DNA from: Maylandia zebra
Taxonomy: Eukaryota > Chordata > Actinopteri > Cichliformes > Cichlidae
Direction of reading: 5' to 3'
DNA: 64,000 nt
Assembly (NCBI RefSeq): GCF_041146795.1
Contig: NC_135187.1
Span: forward strand, 22,430,556-22,494,555
A program made the translations under genes and the position numbers. Positions 25,630 through 39,395 of the stretch are shown piece after piece; position 1 is the stretch's first letter, and the number at the start of each line of letters is the position of its first letter. The notes beneath the pieces were generated by a model. That model searched no databases. It worked only from the letters and a program-made list of their open reading frames with translations, and was not told the DNA's origin.

Positions 25630-27877
25630 TGGTCTGCTGGTTAGTGTTTATGACCAGTGGCTCTCCGTCTATTCACTGCAGTAGGACCTGGTGGATTTTC
25701 CCTCGTGGTTGTTACCAGATTTTCCAAATCCACCATAAATTGTCACCTACATGTCCCCGTGTGTACTGTTTCTGCTATGAGACTGGGGAACTAAACACCC
25801 AAAGAGAAGCTGCTACTCATGGATGGAGCTGTTTAGCTTCAAGCCAAATACTTTATATGAGAACAGTAATTTTTAAAAATTGTTCCGTCACATTTGTTAT
25901 CTAAAATATGAACAACTGTACAGTAAATTCCAACACATCGTTAACTTCGATAATATATCAAGTGAAACTAGATATTAATAAACAGTAAACACGGATTTAG
26001 GCAGTTTGGTTTTATATTGTGAACCGTAGACTTGCTGGCACCGGGCGACAAAAAAGGGATGGACTGAGGTTGTTAAACAAAAGGAAGCTTAAGACAGCAG
26101 TTTGTGTTAAAAAAAATAGAAATAAATAAAAAGTGTGCTTGATGTTTTATCTTTTTGGGGGGAGGTGCTTGATTTAAGAGGCATATGATGCAGATGGAGA
26201 GAGAGTATTTGGGATGGATATTTTTTTCTCTTCTTTTTAATGAGTTCCACATTTATCCAAAAGAGAGAACACCCAAAGAGATTTAATCTTAATGTTTTGA
26301 GTGTAACTAAAATGTAAAATAAATAGCAGATTATCGTTACCAAGTTTTTTCTTTGTTTTGTTTTTTCAAATGAGCCATTAAACGTGGGTTTGTAACGCTT
26401 ATTATTAAAGTGAAAGATTATGACATTCAGAACTAGGCTGCTGTCTATTTTTTTTTAGATCAAAGGGAAATCTGTTCCTTCCATGGATTTGGATTGCAAA
26501 GGCTCTACCTTTTCAAATACATCTCCGTATAGACCCATAAACCGCGTCACATGCAACATTTATTTAGTAGTCAAATGGAAAAGTTATTGCATTCGGTGGA
26601 TTTGAATAATTGTAAGGCTGAAGTAAAGAGGATTCAACACAAGCTGGTCGGGGTTGGTTCTGAAGTCATCGTACAAGAAAGCTCAAGTAATGAAATCATT
26701 CATCAGCAATATGCAACAATATTTATGAGTCTCGCTACAAGGCCCGGCCTGTTGATTACACTGCCTCGTGGCGTTCTCGTCGATACGGGAAAAGCTTTTT
26801 TTTAAAAAAAACAAAAAACAAACAAAATCAAAACAACAACAAAAAACACGGTTGCGTTAAACCACACTGTGGCATATGGACTTTGTTCATGTTAAATCAA
26901 GCTGCATTTAATAAAAGTATTCTATCCATTTTTTTTAAGTTTCTTGTCTCAGAGAGACTCTTGAAAAAAAATCAGGAATCGTGTTTTTAATCTCCGTTCT
27001 GTCCTTTAATTGTTCATGTTACTCTCCTCTGGTAAGAAGACCAGCCATGGGGGCTGTCTGCGCGTCCATGTGGTCAGTCCAGACACGAGACATCCCAAAG
27101 TACAATGAACACACAACAGGAGGGGGCCAGTGCCCGCCGAGGAGACGCACAATTCACCACTGGCTTGTGCTTAAATCGTGTGGCAGGAACCTTCGTTAGA
27201 AACACCTTTTAAACGCTTAGACAATTCACTATTGAATTCTTGTCGGATTTGCATTGTATTCTCTGATTTACACACAAACGTAAGCGGGATAAAAAATGAA
27301 AGACTAAACGGTGATTAATCTTATATCTGTAAGTTCCACTAAATCAAAGTGAATTTAAATGGCATAAATTTGACGTGCACCCCTTGATCTATTTCAAGCA
27401 TCCTGCAAAGTTTCTAAGACTGCGCTTTGGGATTTGGCAGCAGAGCCTGGAGGCTTTTCTCTGAGGTCATTATCAAGGCTCAATCCCGTGTTTGTACTGG
27501 CACTGAAGTTATGCAGTCAGAGAAAGAAAGAAAGAGCGCATTTGATCCGCGGCCTGAGCCCATGAAGCCTTGGTAAAGCAGTCTATATAAAGTTATGCCC
27601 AGCTATAAATTTATATCCTTAATAACATAAATTGGGACATAAAACAGGGTGCTAAGAACGTGTAGTCAAATGTCGGTGTTGATCGCACGTGCTTTTGTCA
27701 AAAAAAGCTGTCAAAACATAAGAGCCAGTATGTTTTTGTGGTTAAAGCAGGGAACCACAAGGCGGTCACACACTTGTCTTTTCCATATTTTCTGGACGAC
27801 TGCCTGCACTGTGATTATGACGGACTGCATAAAAGTAACAAGGAAAGCTGGCCCACTTCATTCTTTTTTCTTTTTTT

Positions 27878-27899
27878 GGGGGGGGGGGGGGGGGGGGGG
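27878..27899. repeat. poly(G)22
   Basis: A T-rich run is followed by 22 consecutive G. Confidence 0.9.
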
Positions 27900-30183
27900 A
27901 CACATGCAGTCTAAACTAAAGGTCTACAGTTCTCTAGGAAATCCTTACTCCCACGGTGTTCCCAATAATGTTCCCTCTTGACTGACACATTTGCTGCAAC
28001 TTTTCGCTGTGCTTCAGTTTCTCTCGCCGTGGGCTCAAACGTTGCGTTAACAGCCTGCTAAACTAGCCTGTAAGCTGCATGTGAAATCACTTTATTGGCA
28101 TGCGAGAACCTCCGTAAATATACAGATCTGCGCTGCCTCTCACTGCATGTTCAGTCGGTTCCACATCTGTTGTATTTCTGATCCGAAGCCACCGTCCGAT
28201 TGCAGCGAGTATTATTTGCTTTTAAATGCCATCAGGCCGACAATAAGTCATTTTCTCCTTATCTAGCATCATCGTTACATTTTTAATTTGATCCACACAT
28301 TATTATTATTGTTGTTGTGTTTTGGGGATTTTTTTATTATTATTTTTGCAAAATTTAAATAAAATATTTTTTAGCGAAGTAGGTTTTTCAGTGCATTTGT
28401 TTTCTTTTTCAATAATAGCATCGTGAGCGCTAAAATTCCTCCCAAATATGCAACACTGCATTCTAAATTGTAGCGTAACCATTTTTTTAACTGTAAATAT
28501 ACATTTTGAGCAATGGAGTGAGGTTAAATATGTGCACCTGTTAAGCTGCGTTACAGAGGTTTTGCTCTTTCTGCACTCCTAAAGCAAAGACGAAATTGTA
28601 AATGTCATTAAAACTGCAGCTCTGTCAATAAAACGCGACAAAACGACTGATTGGGTTTTCTTTTTCTTAACCTCAAGGTGATTTTTCCTTGTTTGTTTGT
28701 CTGGTTATAAAGATAGAGACTGAAATGGCTCGCCCGTTTTAAAATGTTGTCGGAATGTGGAGATTGAAATAGAATGGTTGCATTTAGTTACTTCAGAAAT
28801 CAAATACCTATGCATGGACTGTTTTCCTATCTTCCTAATAATTTTCTATTGAGTTTTGAAACTTGCAAAATAGTTTAAAAACCATTATTATCAAAGTAGC
28901 ATTGGTTTTAAGGCATTTGCAGGGGAAAGGCCTGCACAGTTTGGCGTTCACGACCTGGAATTTAATGAAAAAATGAAGACTTGGATAGTTTAATTAAAAA
29001 ACAAAACAAAACAAAACTCCACGGGATGAACAATTTAAAGACAAACAACTCAAAAAAACATTGCAGACGTAGTTGAGTTGACGTAAGGCCCGCTGTCTCC
29101 GTGCAGGTATTTTTCTAGTCAACCAGGTGTGGTAAAGGCAGCAACTTAACTTATACTGAGATTTGTAAAACTACAAAACTCCTAAAACATTGGGCTTATT
29201 CACTGCGGGACCTATGTGTCTCACGCCTTCAATTACATGCAAATCAACGGGATGCCCGTTTGTATCCACACATCATTATTTGAACGGCGGTTGTGGGAAA
29301 AATTTAAAAAAAATTTAAAAAAAAAACCCTGAAAACTGAGGGCAGAAATGTGAATAGGATGATCTTGCCGGCAGTATAACTCAATAGCTCATTATTAGAG
29401 GCTAAAATTAGTGGAGAGCAGCGAGAAAACAGAGGCACATGAGCATGCAGTGGGGACTGATGACAGCGGCACTCTGGCAAAAAAAAAAAAAAGAAAAAAG
29501 AAAAAACATTTGCAACCAGGCAGACTTGTAAATATCACCTTTCTCAAAGATGCCAGGGATCCACATACCAGACTAAAGAATTGCATGCACTCTTGTGAAA
29601 TATCGGGGCTTTGCACCTGGTGGGTTGCCCTGCTGCTGCTGAACTAATGGTAAGCCATACCCCGTGATGTTTCCCCTTTTAATTGGGTAATACAGGTCTG
29701 ATCTCAGTGGCTTGCTAAGCCCTTCGTGTAATAGCGTAGGGTGTGCGGGATGGAGCAGGGAAGTGCGATAAAAGAAGTTCTTACAGCAGAGATTTCCAGC
29801 TGTATAGTCATCAGGACTCGTTTCGCTCCAAGGTCAACGAGTTAACTCTCTGGTAGCTGCGTCATCCCGTTTCAAGGCCAAGTTGAAGCAACGGAGACGG
29901 GAGGGGCCACCTTAGTGAGGAGAGTCTAAATTGTTATTTTCTTCCAGGTTCCTTGTGTGTGAAACGCAGTGCGCCTCAGCCAGCGGCTGGCTCAACAACC
30001 ACCAAACTAATTCGTGCGCAATTTCATCGCGCACTGAAGCACATTTTGTGCTAAAAGCAAACATTGTGACAGATCTGCACCGCCGGGGCCAAGGATTGGA
30101 TTACACGCAGACTGCGCAGGCTCCATGGTCAAGTTCAAGTTGGGCTGGCTAGTAAAACTAAGGGGCGCATTCTGCAGTGTCTG

Positions 30184-30198
30184 CCATGGGGGGCGCTC
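30184..30198 (+). promoter_or_regulatory. CTCF-like site, hoxa13-evx1 spacer
   Basis: CCATGGGGGGCGCTC resembles the CTCF core CCACNAGGGGGCGCT with some mismatches. Its location between hoxa13 and evx1 is where mammals have a CTCF boundary. Motif by eye only. Confidence 0.25.
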
Positions 30199-30645
30199 CC
30201 CACTCTTTGATCTTCCCCTGAAGAAGTAGACACTGGAGATGCGCCTACACTGCAGTCCAGTTTTCTGCACTTGTGCCACAAGAATGTGGATCAAATGTGC
30301 ATTGAATAAAAAATAATAATAACTGCGTTCCATGCTATGGAAATTGCTTTATGTAAATAAGTAAACCGCGTTCCACACCCAGCAAGCTCTCCAAACCAAT
30401 CCGCTCTCCTTTACTATCTAAGCCACACACAATATGTACTGTAAATGCACAAGGTCACCCATTGCGCAAAAGCATTTTCGAAGCGTTATCTCAGGGTGAT
30501 CACAAGATTTTATCTGCGACCCATTACGTAACGAGCGAGGATCTTGGCGCTTGACCAACAAACACTGCGCGATGACCAGTGTTTATGATTTTTCAAAACA
30601 AAAGTAACAAGTTCTTTCATTTCTTGGACGTAATTATGTCATTTT

Positions 30646-30799
<154 letters not shown>

Positions 30800-32088
30800 G
30801 CAACAAAAAGAAAGAAGAGAGGTGAGGGGTTTTTTTCCAAAGAGATGAAAGAGTCGGACGCGAAAGCCAAAGGAATTTCCCTCACTTCTCATCCGTCGCG
30901 GGGGGAGGGGTGGCTGCTGCTCGGGGCCTTTTCTCACTTTCGGACAGGCGAGGGCGCACAAGGACAGCGGAGGGTGCTGGAAACCCACAGTATGTCCCTC
31001 TCCTCTCTGTGAGACCACATGACACCGCCTATCTGTGACACACGATATGCATCCACATACATGCAGCCACACTCAGCCTCGCAGTTCGAAAATCGCACGT
31101 GTGGAGGCACCTCTGTTATAACCACCTGGATAAAGTAGCTCAGTGTGCTCAAAGAGCAATGTGATTAAGGAAGTCATCAACCTCAGCTCTTTAAAATGTT
31201 GCACTTGAAGGTACGTTGATGTTTGAATGTTGTCCCCAAGCTGTAATTGTTTTTAAGTTATAGCACGAATGCCTGATATTTTTGATAGCTGGGAGTTTAG
31301 AAACAGTCACACCAGCTTTTAATAAAACTTTATTTGCTGCAACTGTGTTAAATAAATGTTTTGGCCACGTTGGTGCAGTGAAGATGTCTTTACGCCTCAG
31401 AGGCAGAGTTCAAATGTGACCACTTCTAAACAGCAGCTACAAGCCCTGTGTGCAGCAGGTTTGCGCTCCCATTATCACCATTCATTGACTTTTTGCTGAA
31501 ACACTGCACGTCTGGAGAACTGGGAAAACGGCCACTGCCGATATAAGAATCCAAAGAACCCCATGACAGTGTCATGCTTTTGTTTGGATTTCTTTCATTT
31601 GGAACAGCAAATGCTTTGCACACATGATCATACAAATTAGCAATGCAAATCACGGTACCACATTTCATAACTTGTTTGGGCATAAAGAATAAAGAGAATG
31701 GTTTCGGTTCAACGTTTCCTTTTTTCATCTCTAATCGGCCTTTATCTAAACCCTGACCGCAAGACCTGACCTTTGGAGACTTTACTTGACTCCACTTAAG
31801 ATGATGATAACAATCACAAGAGAGAGGGGAAAGTGACGGGGGAGGGAGGGGTGAATAAAATGTAAATACATAATGTAACTTAAATGACTGATATGAGTTT
31901 TACGAAATGACTCTGTGTTAATTAGTTATATTTGAGCAAAAGCAAAGCTGAACTTTATTTAATAAGTAGAAAAAAAAACCAAAATATTTGAGCATATTAA
32001 CTGGCGTTAAAATGGCTCATTAGTAATTTAAATATACTGTAATACAATAAAATACAATAAAAAGCTAAGTCTTAAGCAAACATTATTT

Positions 32089-32089
<1 letters not shown>

Positions 32090-32176
<87 letters not shown>
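32090..32176. repeat. Compound (CTA)n/(AAT)n microsatellite
   Basis: About ten CTA units pass into about eighteen AAT units, 515 bp upstream of the evx1 start. Confidence 0.95.
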
Positions 32177-32178
<2 letters not shown>

Positions 32179-32690
32179 CTTAATGCATATTTCAATATTC
32201 CAACACCACAGATACATCACCATGTAAATCCTAAATATGCTGTTTCTTGTTTCTGCTGCCTCTTGTTGTGCCCTCTGACATCCCCCACCCCCATCTCGCC
32301 GTTGCCGTTGCTCCTTCTGTTTACCCACAGATTCAGTCAATGAGTGTCGTCATCAGGGGGGACCATCGTGAAGACTGGGTCATTAAGAATGACAGCTCTG
32401 AAGAAAGAGAGAGAGGGAGGGAGAGAGAGGGTAAATGGTGATCCCTCCCAGAGCTCCCACTCGGCACTCTGAAGCGGTCTTCTCTCAGGTTCAGACCGGA
32501 TTGCATCCCCTCTTTTTTTTCCAGAAGCCTCTCCTTCTCTTTTAGGACGCAATCTCCCACCCACCGCCATCCCCGCTGCACGCACACACGCGCACACCCC
32601 TCCAACCTGAGATTCATCTCCTTGGTTTTGACGGTTCGCCTCGAAGACGAGGTTTGCTTGTTTTGTTTTTTCTTTTAAGTCGTGCTTGTG

Positions 32691-35122
32691 ATGGAAAGCA
32701 GAGAGGAGATGGTGATGCTGGCAGAGGGAGGTCAGCTTGGCAAGAGCGGCTCTAATTTGTCGGAAGCCATCGGGAGCCCCGTGCGAGAACCACCAGGCAA
32801 GCCGGGCCACAGAGGTTGTCTGAGTCCAGGAGCTGCACCCTATTCCCGCGACAGGAGCGATCTAGCGGCGGAGGATAGCGCACGGAGAAATATGAGCGCC
32901 GACGCAAGGCTGGTTGGAACGTCTACCTCCGGAGAGAGGCACCAGGCTGACCAACATCACAAAGACGGCAGCAGCTCAGACACAGAGTCGGACTTCTATG
33001 AGGAAATTGATGTCAGCTGCACGCCTGAAAGCATGGACTACCCAACAGCTAAAGGTAAGCTGTGTGGGTGCATGTTGGATTGTATGCTATTGCAATAAAC
33101 ATATTGGCACTGTAGGGTGGAACAGAAAATCGAATATTTATGCTCAATGAAACAGATCCAGGGTCTGCTTCAGGTTCAAACACTGCAGCTGCAGTCGGTG
33201 CTATACAGCTATTCTGTCAGCTGATCGGTGTGGCTGCAAACGCTGAGGTGACACCCACAGTGTAACCTGACATTTCCCTCACTGACTTTGACAACGAGTT
33301 ACTCGTACTGCAAATGTGCTTATGGGCTACTTCACCAGGAAAAAATTGGAGATTCAAGAAAAAATTATGTCAATTGGTTTTGGCAGCTGTGAAGGTGCAA
33401 GCACCCACTGCTCAGTTTATTGTGAATATCATTCTGTGTGAAATCTTTATGAATAAACATTCATACATGAAACATTTGGAGTAGTAGACTAAACGAATGG
33501 TAAAGTAACAAACGAATGAAAACAATACAGTTTAAGTATTGATTATTTTCAACCAAGGGAAATTATTGTTCATATCAAATCAATATATCGTGGAAAATAC
33601 CTTTAGAAAAAAATAATAGTAGTGGAAATTGCATCTTAATTTAAAAACTACACCAAATGAGAAGCTAAGCGAGCAGTCAGGATGTCTCTTATTTTTCTAA
33701 AAGTCAAACAAATAATGGAGTTAGCCTGCTAGTCTTCAAATGGCAGCGAATGAAATAAATAAAGCGTTTCGATTTGTTTTGGGTCCTGTTTAAATTGTAA
33801 ATGTGTGCGTTTTACACCTGATTGTAATTAAAATATGCTTATTCTCTGTTTTTGGTTCAGGTCGAAATGGGGATTCTCCAAGCCACCCGAACGAGTGCGG
33901 TACTGAGCCGAGTAAGAATGTCCCGGGTCAGGGCTCTCTGTCTTACGCAGCAGATCAGATTCGCCGGTACCGAACAGCATTCACGCGAGAGCAGATAGCA
34001 CGCCTGGAGAAGGAGTTTTACCGGGAAAACTATGTGTCCAGGCCGCGGAGATGCGAACTTGCGGCCGCTTTAAATCTACCCGAAACCACCATCAAAGTAA
34101 GATTTCATCTCAGGGAAGTGGGACTGAATTAGGCCTCTTGACCATCAATACGTACTCTGTGAGCTTGTGTTGATGTATATCAAATCCATGTCGAGTGCAA
34201 AATGGTCAGGCTTACGTAAATGACTGCCAGTGGTTTATTTGTGTATGGATAGAAATAATCTCATGGAAAATAATCTCATAGAGTAAAATCAAATTAGTCC
34301 ATACAGGAAACAAAGCAAAAAAAAAAAAAAGATTAAGAAGCAGGCACCGCGTTATGTAGCCACAGGTCATATTTATTTATTTACTTGGGTTGGTATTTTT
34401 TGATTGGATGCTAGTCAAATGTCACGCAGTCCACAATAAATAAATAAATAAATTACAGTAACAAGTTTCTCCAACCCAAATCCAAATATTGTCATGAGTA
34501 AAAAAGCCAAACATTATCTACGCATGTGCTTGTGTTGTTTCAGGTCACGGGGGGGATTGTGGTTAATATTTGATCCGCTGTGTCTCCTTCACAGGTGTGG
34601 TTTCAGAACCGCAGGATGAAAGACAAACGGCAGCGTCTGGCCATGACTTGGCCTCACCCCGCCGATCCGGCCTTCTACACCTACATGATGAGCCATGCGG
34701 CTGCCACGGGGAACCTGCCCTACCCCTTTCCATCGCACCTGCCGCTGCCCTACTACTCTCACCTGGGCGTCGGGGCTGGCTCAGCTCCTGCAGCCGCCCC
34801 TTTCTCAACCCCCCTGCGCTCTCTCGATAGTTTCCGGATGCTGTCTCATCCCTACCAGAGGCCCGAGCTCCTGTGCGCCTTCAGACACCCTTCCTTGTAC
34901 TCAGGTCCCACTCACGGCCTAGGTCCCGGAGGAACTCCGTGCTCCTGCTTGGCGTGTCACTCCAGTCAGTCCAACGCCATCTCAACCAGGCCTTCCGGCT
35001 CGGACTTCGCTTGCTCCCCAACAAGCAGGACTGACGCGTTTGTCACTTTCACGCCTTCAGTGCTCAGCAAATCCTCATCTGTGACACTGGACCAGAGGGA
35101 AGAAGTGCCTCTGACCAGATAA
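32691..35122 (+). CDS. evx1: Even-skipped homeobox protein 1, three exons
   Basis: A homeodomain transcription factor of the even-skipped family, known for V0 interneuron identity, posterior body and fin-ray joint formation. Exons are 32691-33054, 33861-34096 and 34595-35122, all with GT/AG introns (806 and 498 bp). The predicted protein is 375 aa (human EVX1 is 407). The start [20 protein letters not shown] is the conserved Evx N terminus. [29 protein letters not shown] and the homeodomain at 155-214 ([33 protein letters not shown]) follow. The second intron splits the homeodomain between residues 46 and 47, the diagnostic Evx intron. The C terminus has [58 protein letters not shown] and ends [10 protein letters not shown]. 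It is transcribed away from hoxa13. Confidence 0.97.
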
Positions 35123-36290
35123 AAAATAACTCTTGCTCCACATAAGCCTTTAACCACAAGCTTTTTAACCCTAACGTATTATATGATCAGGACTGAAACA
35201 GCATGAGGGGTGGGGTAGCCAGTATATAAACAGTGAAAGCCAGTTTATACTTGGGGAGAAGAGAAAGCTCTCCAGCTATAAGACGCGCAAAAGACCTGCT
35301 GTTATTGAAATATAATAATCCCATCGAAGATCCGGGGACATTGGGCTGAAATAAGACTGCGTAGACAGAAATTCAGATTTGATTTCTACAAGATTATTGT
35401 GACTGCTATGAGAGAGAGAGACGGGGAGAGATAAGCGGGGTGGTCCAGAGAAACGTTTAAATCTCCGTGATTGATGACGTTAAGGTCTTGATCATTATTT
35501 TATGCGTCCAAAAATCAGCCTACACGTATTGTTAGTTACGCGAGAATGATGCTTTCCATCTCTCTTTTTTAACAAGGGGATTTGTTAAAAGACTGCGGCC
35601 GTCTCATTATAGCTAGCTCTCCACACCGGGGCCCTCTCGACGGCCCGGGCCGAAATGTGCAGATGCTAGTAAAATTATTAAGTGATGTATATGTAAGACC
35701 GGGTGAATTTTGAGTGTTGAATTAATGATAATGCCAGGAAGGTTTCAGGCAAAAGGTAACAAGGCGCCGAGGGAACGGATTACCACAGCCGGCACGATCT
35801 GAAGAGGGGAGGGGAGAGAAAGATCAGAAAGAGGATGGAGAGAGGACAATCAAAAAAGAAAAAAAAAGAAATGAGCATTTTTAAGGCCACCCAACACTCT
35901 TTCTTTCTCTGTTTTCTCCCATGACCGTAAAAGAGACAGTGTGATTAAATAATGCCCACGGGCCTTCTTTAAAACCGTTTTTCGCTTTGCACTGTTACAC
36001 CAGTTTAGCATTTGTGTGGGAATACGGAATAATGTGTGACTGATTTTTTTTCTTCGTTGTTTTACTATTATTATTATTTTATTATAAAACTTTATTTTTG
36101 GTTCGCTATTTTTTTTGTTTGTTTGTTTTTGTTTTTTTGTGTTATGACTGGGTTGTCCTTATCGTTTAATTTGCAAATAAATACTGTCAAAGCATCGAAG
36201 GCGTGCGGAGTGATCTATACGCGTATTTCGGATCCATTTAAATAGCCAATAACCAATATGTCACTTTAAACTCACGGCAATAGAATAAAA
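35123..36290 (+). other. Probable evx1 3' untranslated region and adjacent spacer
   Basis: The stretch is non-coding. Plus-strand AATAAA signals occur at about 36175 and 36287, either of which could end a 3' untranslated region of about 1.1 kb. The true end is not determinable. Confidence 0.3.
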
Positions 36291-36483
36291 CTGATTCAAG
36301 CAAATTTTTGTTGTTGTTGTTGTTTTTGCTTTTCTCCCGGTCATCTTCTTTGGTTTGGTTTCGTTCAGCTTCAAGCGTATTGAGGATCTTCTCCATTCAC
36401 AATTGGTTCAGGTCCGCCAGTCCTACCGCCTCAATAATAACACTAATTTTGTTCTCAAGTGGTAGCTGTCAAAACACCAGAGT

Positions 36484-36495
36484 GCGCCCCCTCCT
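36484..36495 (-). promoter_or_regulatory. CTCF-like site downstream of evx1
   Basis: The minus strand reads AGGAGGGGGCGC, containing the AGGGGGCGC CTCF core without mismatch. Motif by eye only. Confidence 0.35.
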
Positions 36496-36530
36496 ATTTC
36501 CTGATGGGACCGTTAGATTGACCGTGACAG

Positions 36531-36587
36531 TTAAGTGGTCCCCGGGCTCCGTTAACGCCACTCATATTTTTTTCTGCGACCACTTAA
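36531..36587. promoter_or_regulatory. Inverted pair of NKX2-type motifs
   Basis: TTAAGTGGTC at 36531-36540 and its exact reverse complement GACCACTTAA at 36578-36587 form a 10-bp inverted repeat. The TTAAGTGG core is the high-affinity NK2 homeodomain site. The function is inferred. Confidence 0.35.
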
Positions 36588-39383
36588 TAGACGCGACAGA
36601 ATTAGGTGTCTGCAGATATTGGAAATGCAAAGAGATCGATCATTCGGAGAGGAGCGCCAACAATCAGCGGGATCTTAATTGGCCGCATTTGACCAGGCCC
36701 GAGCAAATTAAAAGAGTTTTTGGAGCGTAATAGGATTGGCTAAGTGCTGCGGCCCGCGGAGAGACACACAAATCATCCTTTAAAGGGAGTTTTAGGTCGT
36801 GGATTAGAAGTCATTGCAGTGATGGGCGAGAAAGTGTGTGGTATTTCAATTGGGCCTCGAAGTAAAAAAAACAAACAACAACAACAACAAACGAAAAACT
36901 GGCCAATTGCGTGCTTACATAATCGAACATGAAGATTTTCTTTATTTTATTTTTTTAAAAATGCTTCAAATTTAGGTGACATTCCTCGAGCCTTTATTCT
37001 GATTATTCCGAAATATGAAGATTTTGGAATTTGAAATATATGAAATATGAAGATTCCTGCCAGTGAAGCCAGACACCAAGAAGAACAATTTAGTTACCAA
37101 ATATGATTTTAGGTACAGTGTTTTTTGTTTTTGTTTTTATTAGACTCGTTCTAATCAAACTCTACTGCACCCACAAAAACGGCACCCTTGAGTCCAACCC
37201 CGCCCCCCCAACCCACCCTGCTCCCTCACGCGTTTGATTGATGGCCTTATTAACTGGAGTTCTTGTAAGTGTGACCGAGCTGATTAAAATGCATATGTTT
37301 GGAATAATACACCGTTTAAGCCTCCCGGGTCGAGGCGAAACCACAAGGCAGATTTATGTAAACTATCAGCCGGTGTCTTTAAGCCTGATGGGGACGCGGG
37401 TCACGCAAGAAAATTGCTTTAGTTTGTGCATAATAAAATCGCACCATAAAAATAAAGATGAACGGGGCGGACTAACGGAATATTCAGAAGGTGTAGTCTC
37501 TTTAAAAGGAAAGGGGAAATGGTTTCATGGTGGGTTCTTTTCTCTTTTTTTAACAGTCTGGGAAATTTGGAGCTGACTTTCAACAGGAGCAGCAGCACTA
37601 CACGGCCATCTAAACCTCGAGTCACACTGTGCCAAAACGACGCATTAAAGTGAGGCAAATTACAACCACATTTACCCAGCCACACATATGGGCTCCCATC
37701 TCTTTGCCGGGGAAACTATACGGCTGAATCCTCAGTGGCCTAATCCGGCATCAACATGCCATTTAATCGCTGGAATATTTCGTGTGACTGAGCTTCAAGA
37801 TATGATGGGCTCGTAGATTGCGCACATAACAGCAATTACATCAGCCTTATAAGATCCTATTAGTGCGAATTGGCACAGGTCTCCCCAGCTCCCACAACCA
37901 ACACAAAGCATTTTGATAGGGGCGGTGTAGTGCAGCTGTCCACCGACAGCAAATTTAAAAAAAAAAAAAAAAAAAGGAGCTGTGGCTGCTGTTACCGCTG
38001 TTTAAATTGGATTACATCCTAATTTACAGACCCCTGTCGTAACGCAAGAGGCTGGCGGAGGCGTAGAAGGACCAATCACCAAGTAATGATGATGAATGAG
38101 AGATTAATGCGCATACAAGCAAGACAATTTGAGCCTTCATCTGTTTAAATAGGCTTCCAATATCATTTGGAAAACGGAGGTCACGTTAAATCAATCGGGG
38201 GACGCGTGAAAGTCATTTTCGGAGGCGTCTTTATCAACATTATTTACGGTGCACCGGAGACAGCTATGTGCAGCAAGAAAATGTGACGGCTGTTGCGTGT
38301 TTATGTGACAAAGAAGAGCAAGCAAGACAGAGCATGACGCATCCAGGCTATCAAAAGATGCACTTAAATCTTTATCGTTAGCTGTTCAAATTAAGTGGCG
38401 GCTACACCGTTTCTCAGGGCGTCTGCGCAAACCCAAGATAGAATCTGTCCCCTGAGCAATCCAGATAAACTGGGTTGGTTTTGTAGAGTGGTTCTTTGAA
38501 GCAATACAGAGCTCAATGTCATAATTTGGAAAGAATTGTGGCTCAGAGCACAACTCAACACAAGTTTACAGCCTTAACGACTCAAGAGATAACAAAAACT
38601 CTTATTATCCCTTGTAAATGTCTACTTCCTTAAATATATGATAACTGAAAGTCTTTCGTTTGGGCCCAAAACATCGCGAGTACTAAGCAGATCTTGGAAA
38701 CCGGTTCAATTAATTCAAACAACAAGGAAAATCTTTTGCAGGCTTCTTATTGTGTTGCAAGCCGGATCAACTTTGTAACTGAAAAGTACCAACCAGCAGA
38801 CCCATCTACCACAAGGGAGACAAAATATAACGGCAATTATAGTTGCTAAATGTTATCAGAGGCTTCTACACAACAGGTTTAGGCTATATTCAGTGCAAAA
38901 GGAATAAAAAATATACATAGGCTGCATCTGAAAATGACCTACTGTTACACGTCATCCAAACAGAAAAGGGATTATATTCGGATTCAGCACAGAACAAACA
39001 GTGTTTTAAATTACTGACACCAAACTTTGCAGCACATATCAAACATTATTTGTTAACCTTCCAGGGTTTCATCTATATGGCGAAATTTAAACAAAGGCAT
39101 GTTGTGTTAAATACTCAAGAGTTACCAAAATTTACACTTAGGTCCATTGTGGTCGATAAAGATGCAATTTGTTTTAGCAGTGGATTTAAAATCACACAAC
39201 CAAAATGTGATTGAAGCGCAAACTTCCAGTCTTAAGTCAAGACTCAAAGGTTTTGTTTTTTGTTTTTTTAACAAAACAGAAAATCTGGCATAACCGTTTA
39301 GAAATTACAGCAATTTTTATGCACAGCCTCGCATTTTCAGAGGTTTAAAAACAATTGGACAATTGATTGACAAGCAGTTTTAT

Positions 39384-39395
39384 GGTCACGTGACC
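39384..39395. promoter_or_regulatory. Third copy of the E-box palindrome
   Basis: GGTCACGTGACC, identical to the words upstream of hoxa11 and hoxa13, here 4.3 kb beyond the evx1 stop codon and far from any start codon. Confidence 0.4.

Noticed and set aside
31360-31435. tRNA-derived SINE-like piece (GGCCACGTTGGTGCAGTG and a weak B-box-like AGTTCAAAT)
   Set aside because: Too degenerate to assign; recorded only as a possible fossil. If real, it would be a minor exception to the transposon-free first 40 kb.
36308-36730. 140-codon plus-strand frame downstream of evx1
   Set aside because: No protein similarity, and composition typical of noncoding sequence; overlaps candidate regulatory motifs.
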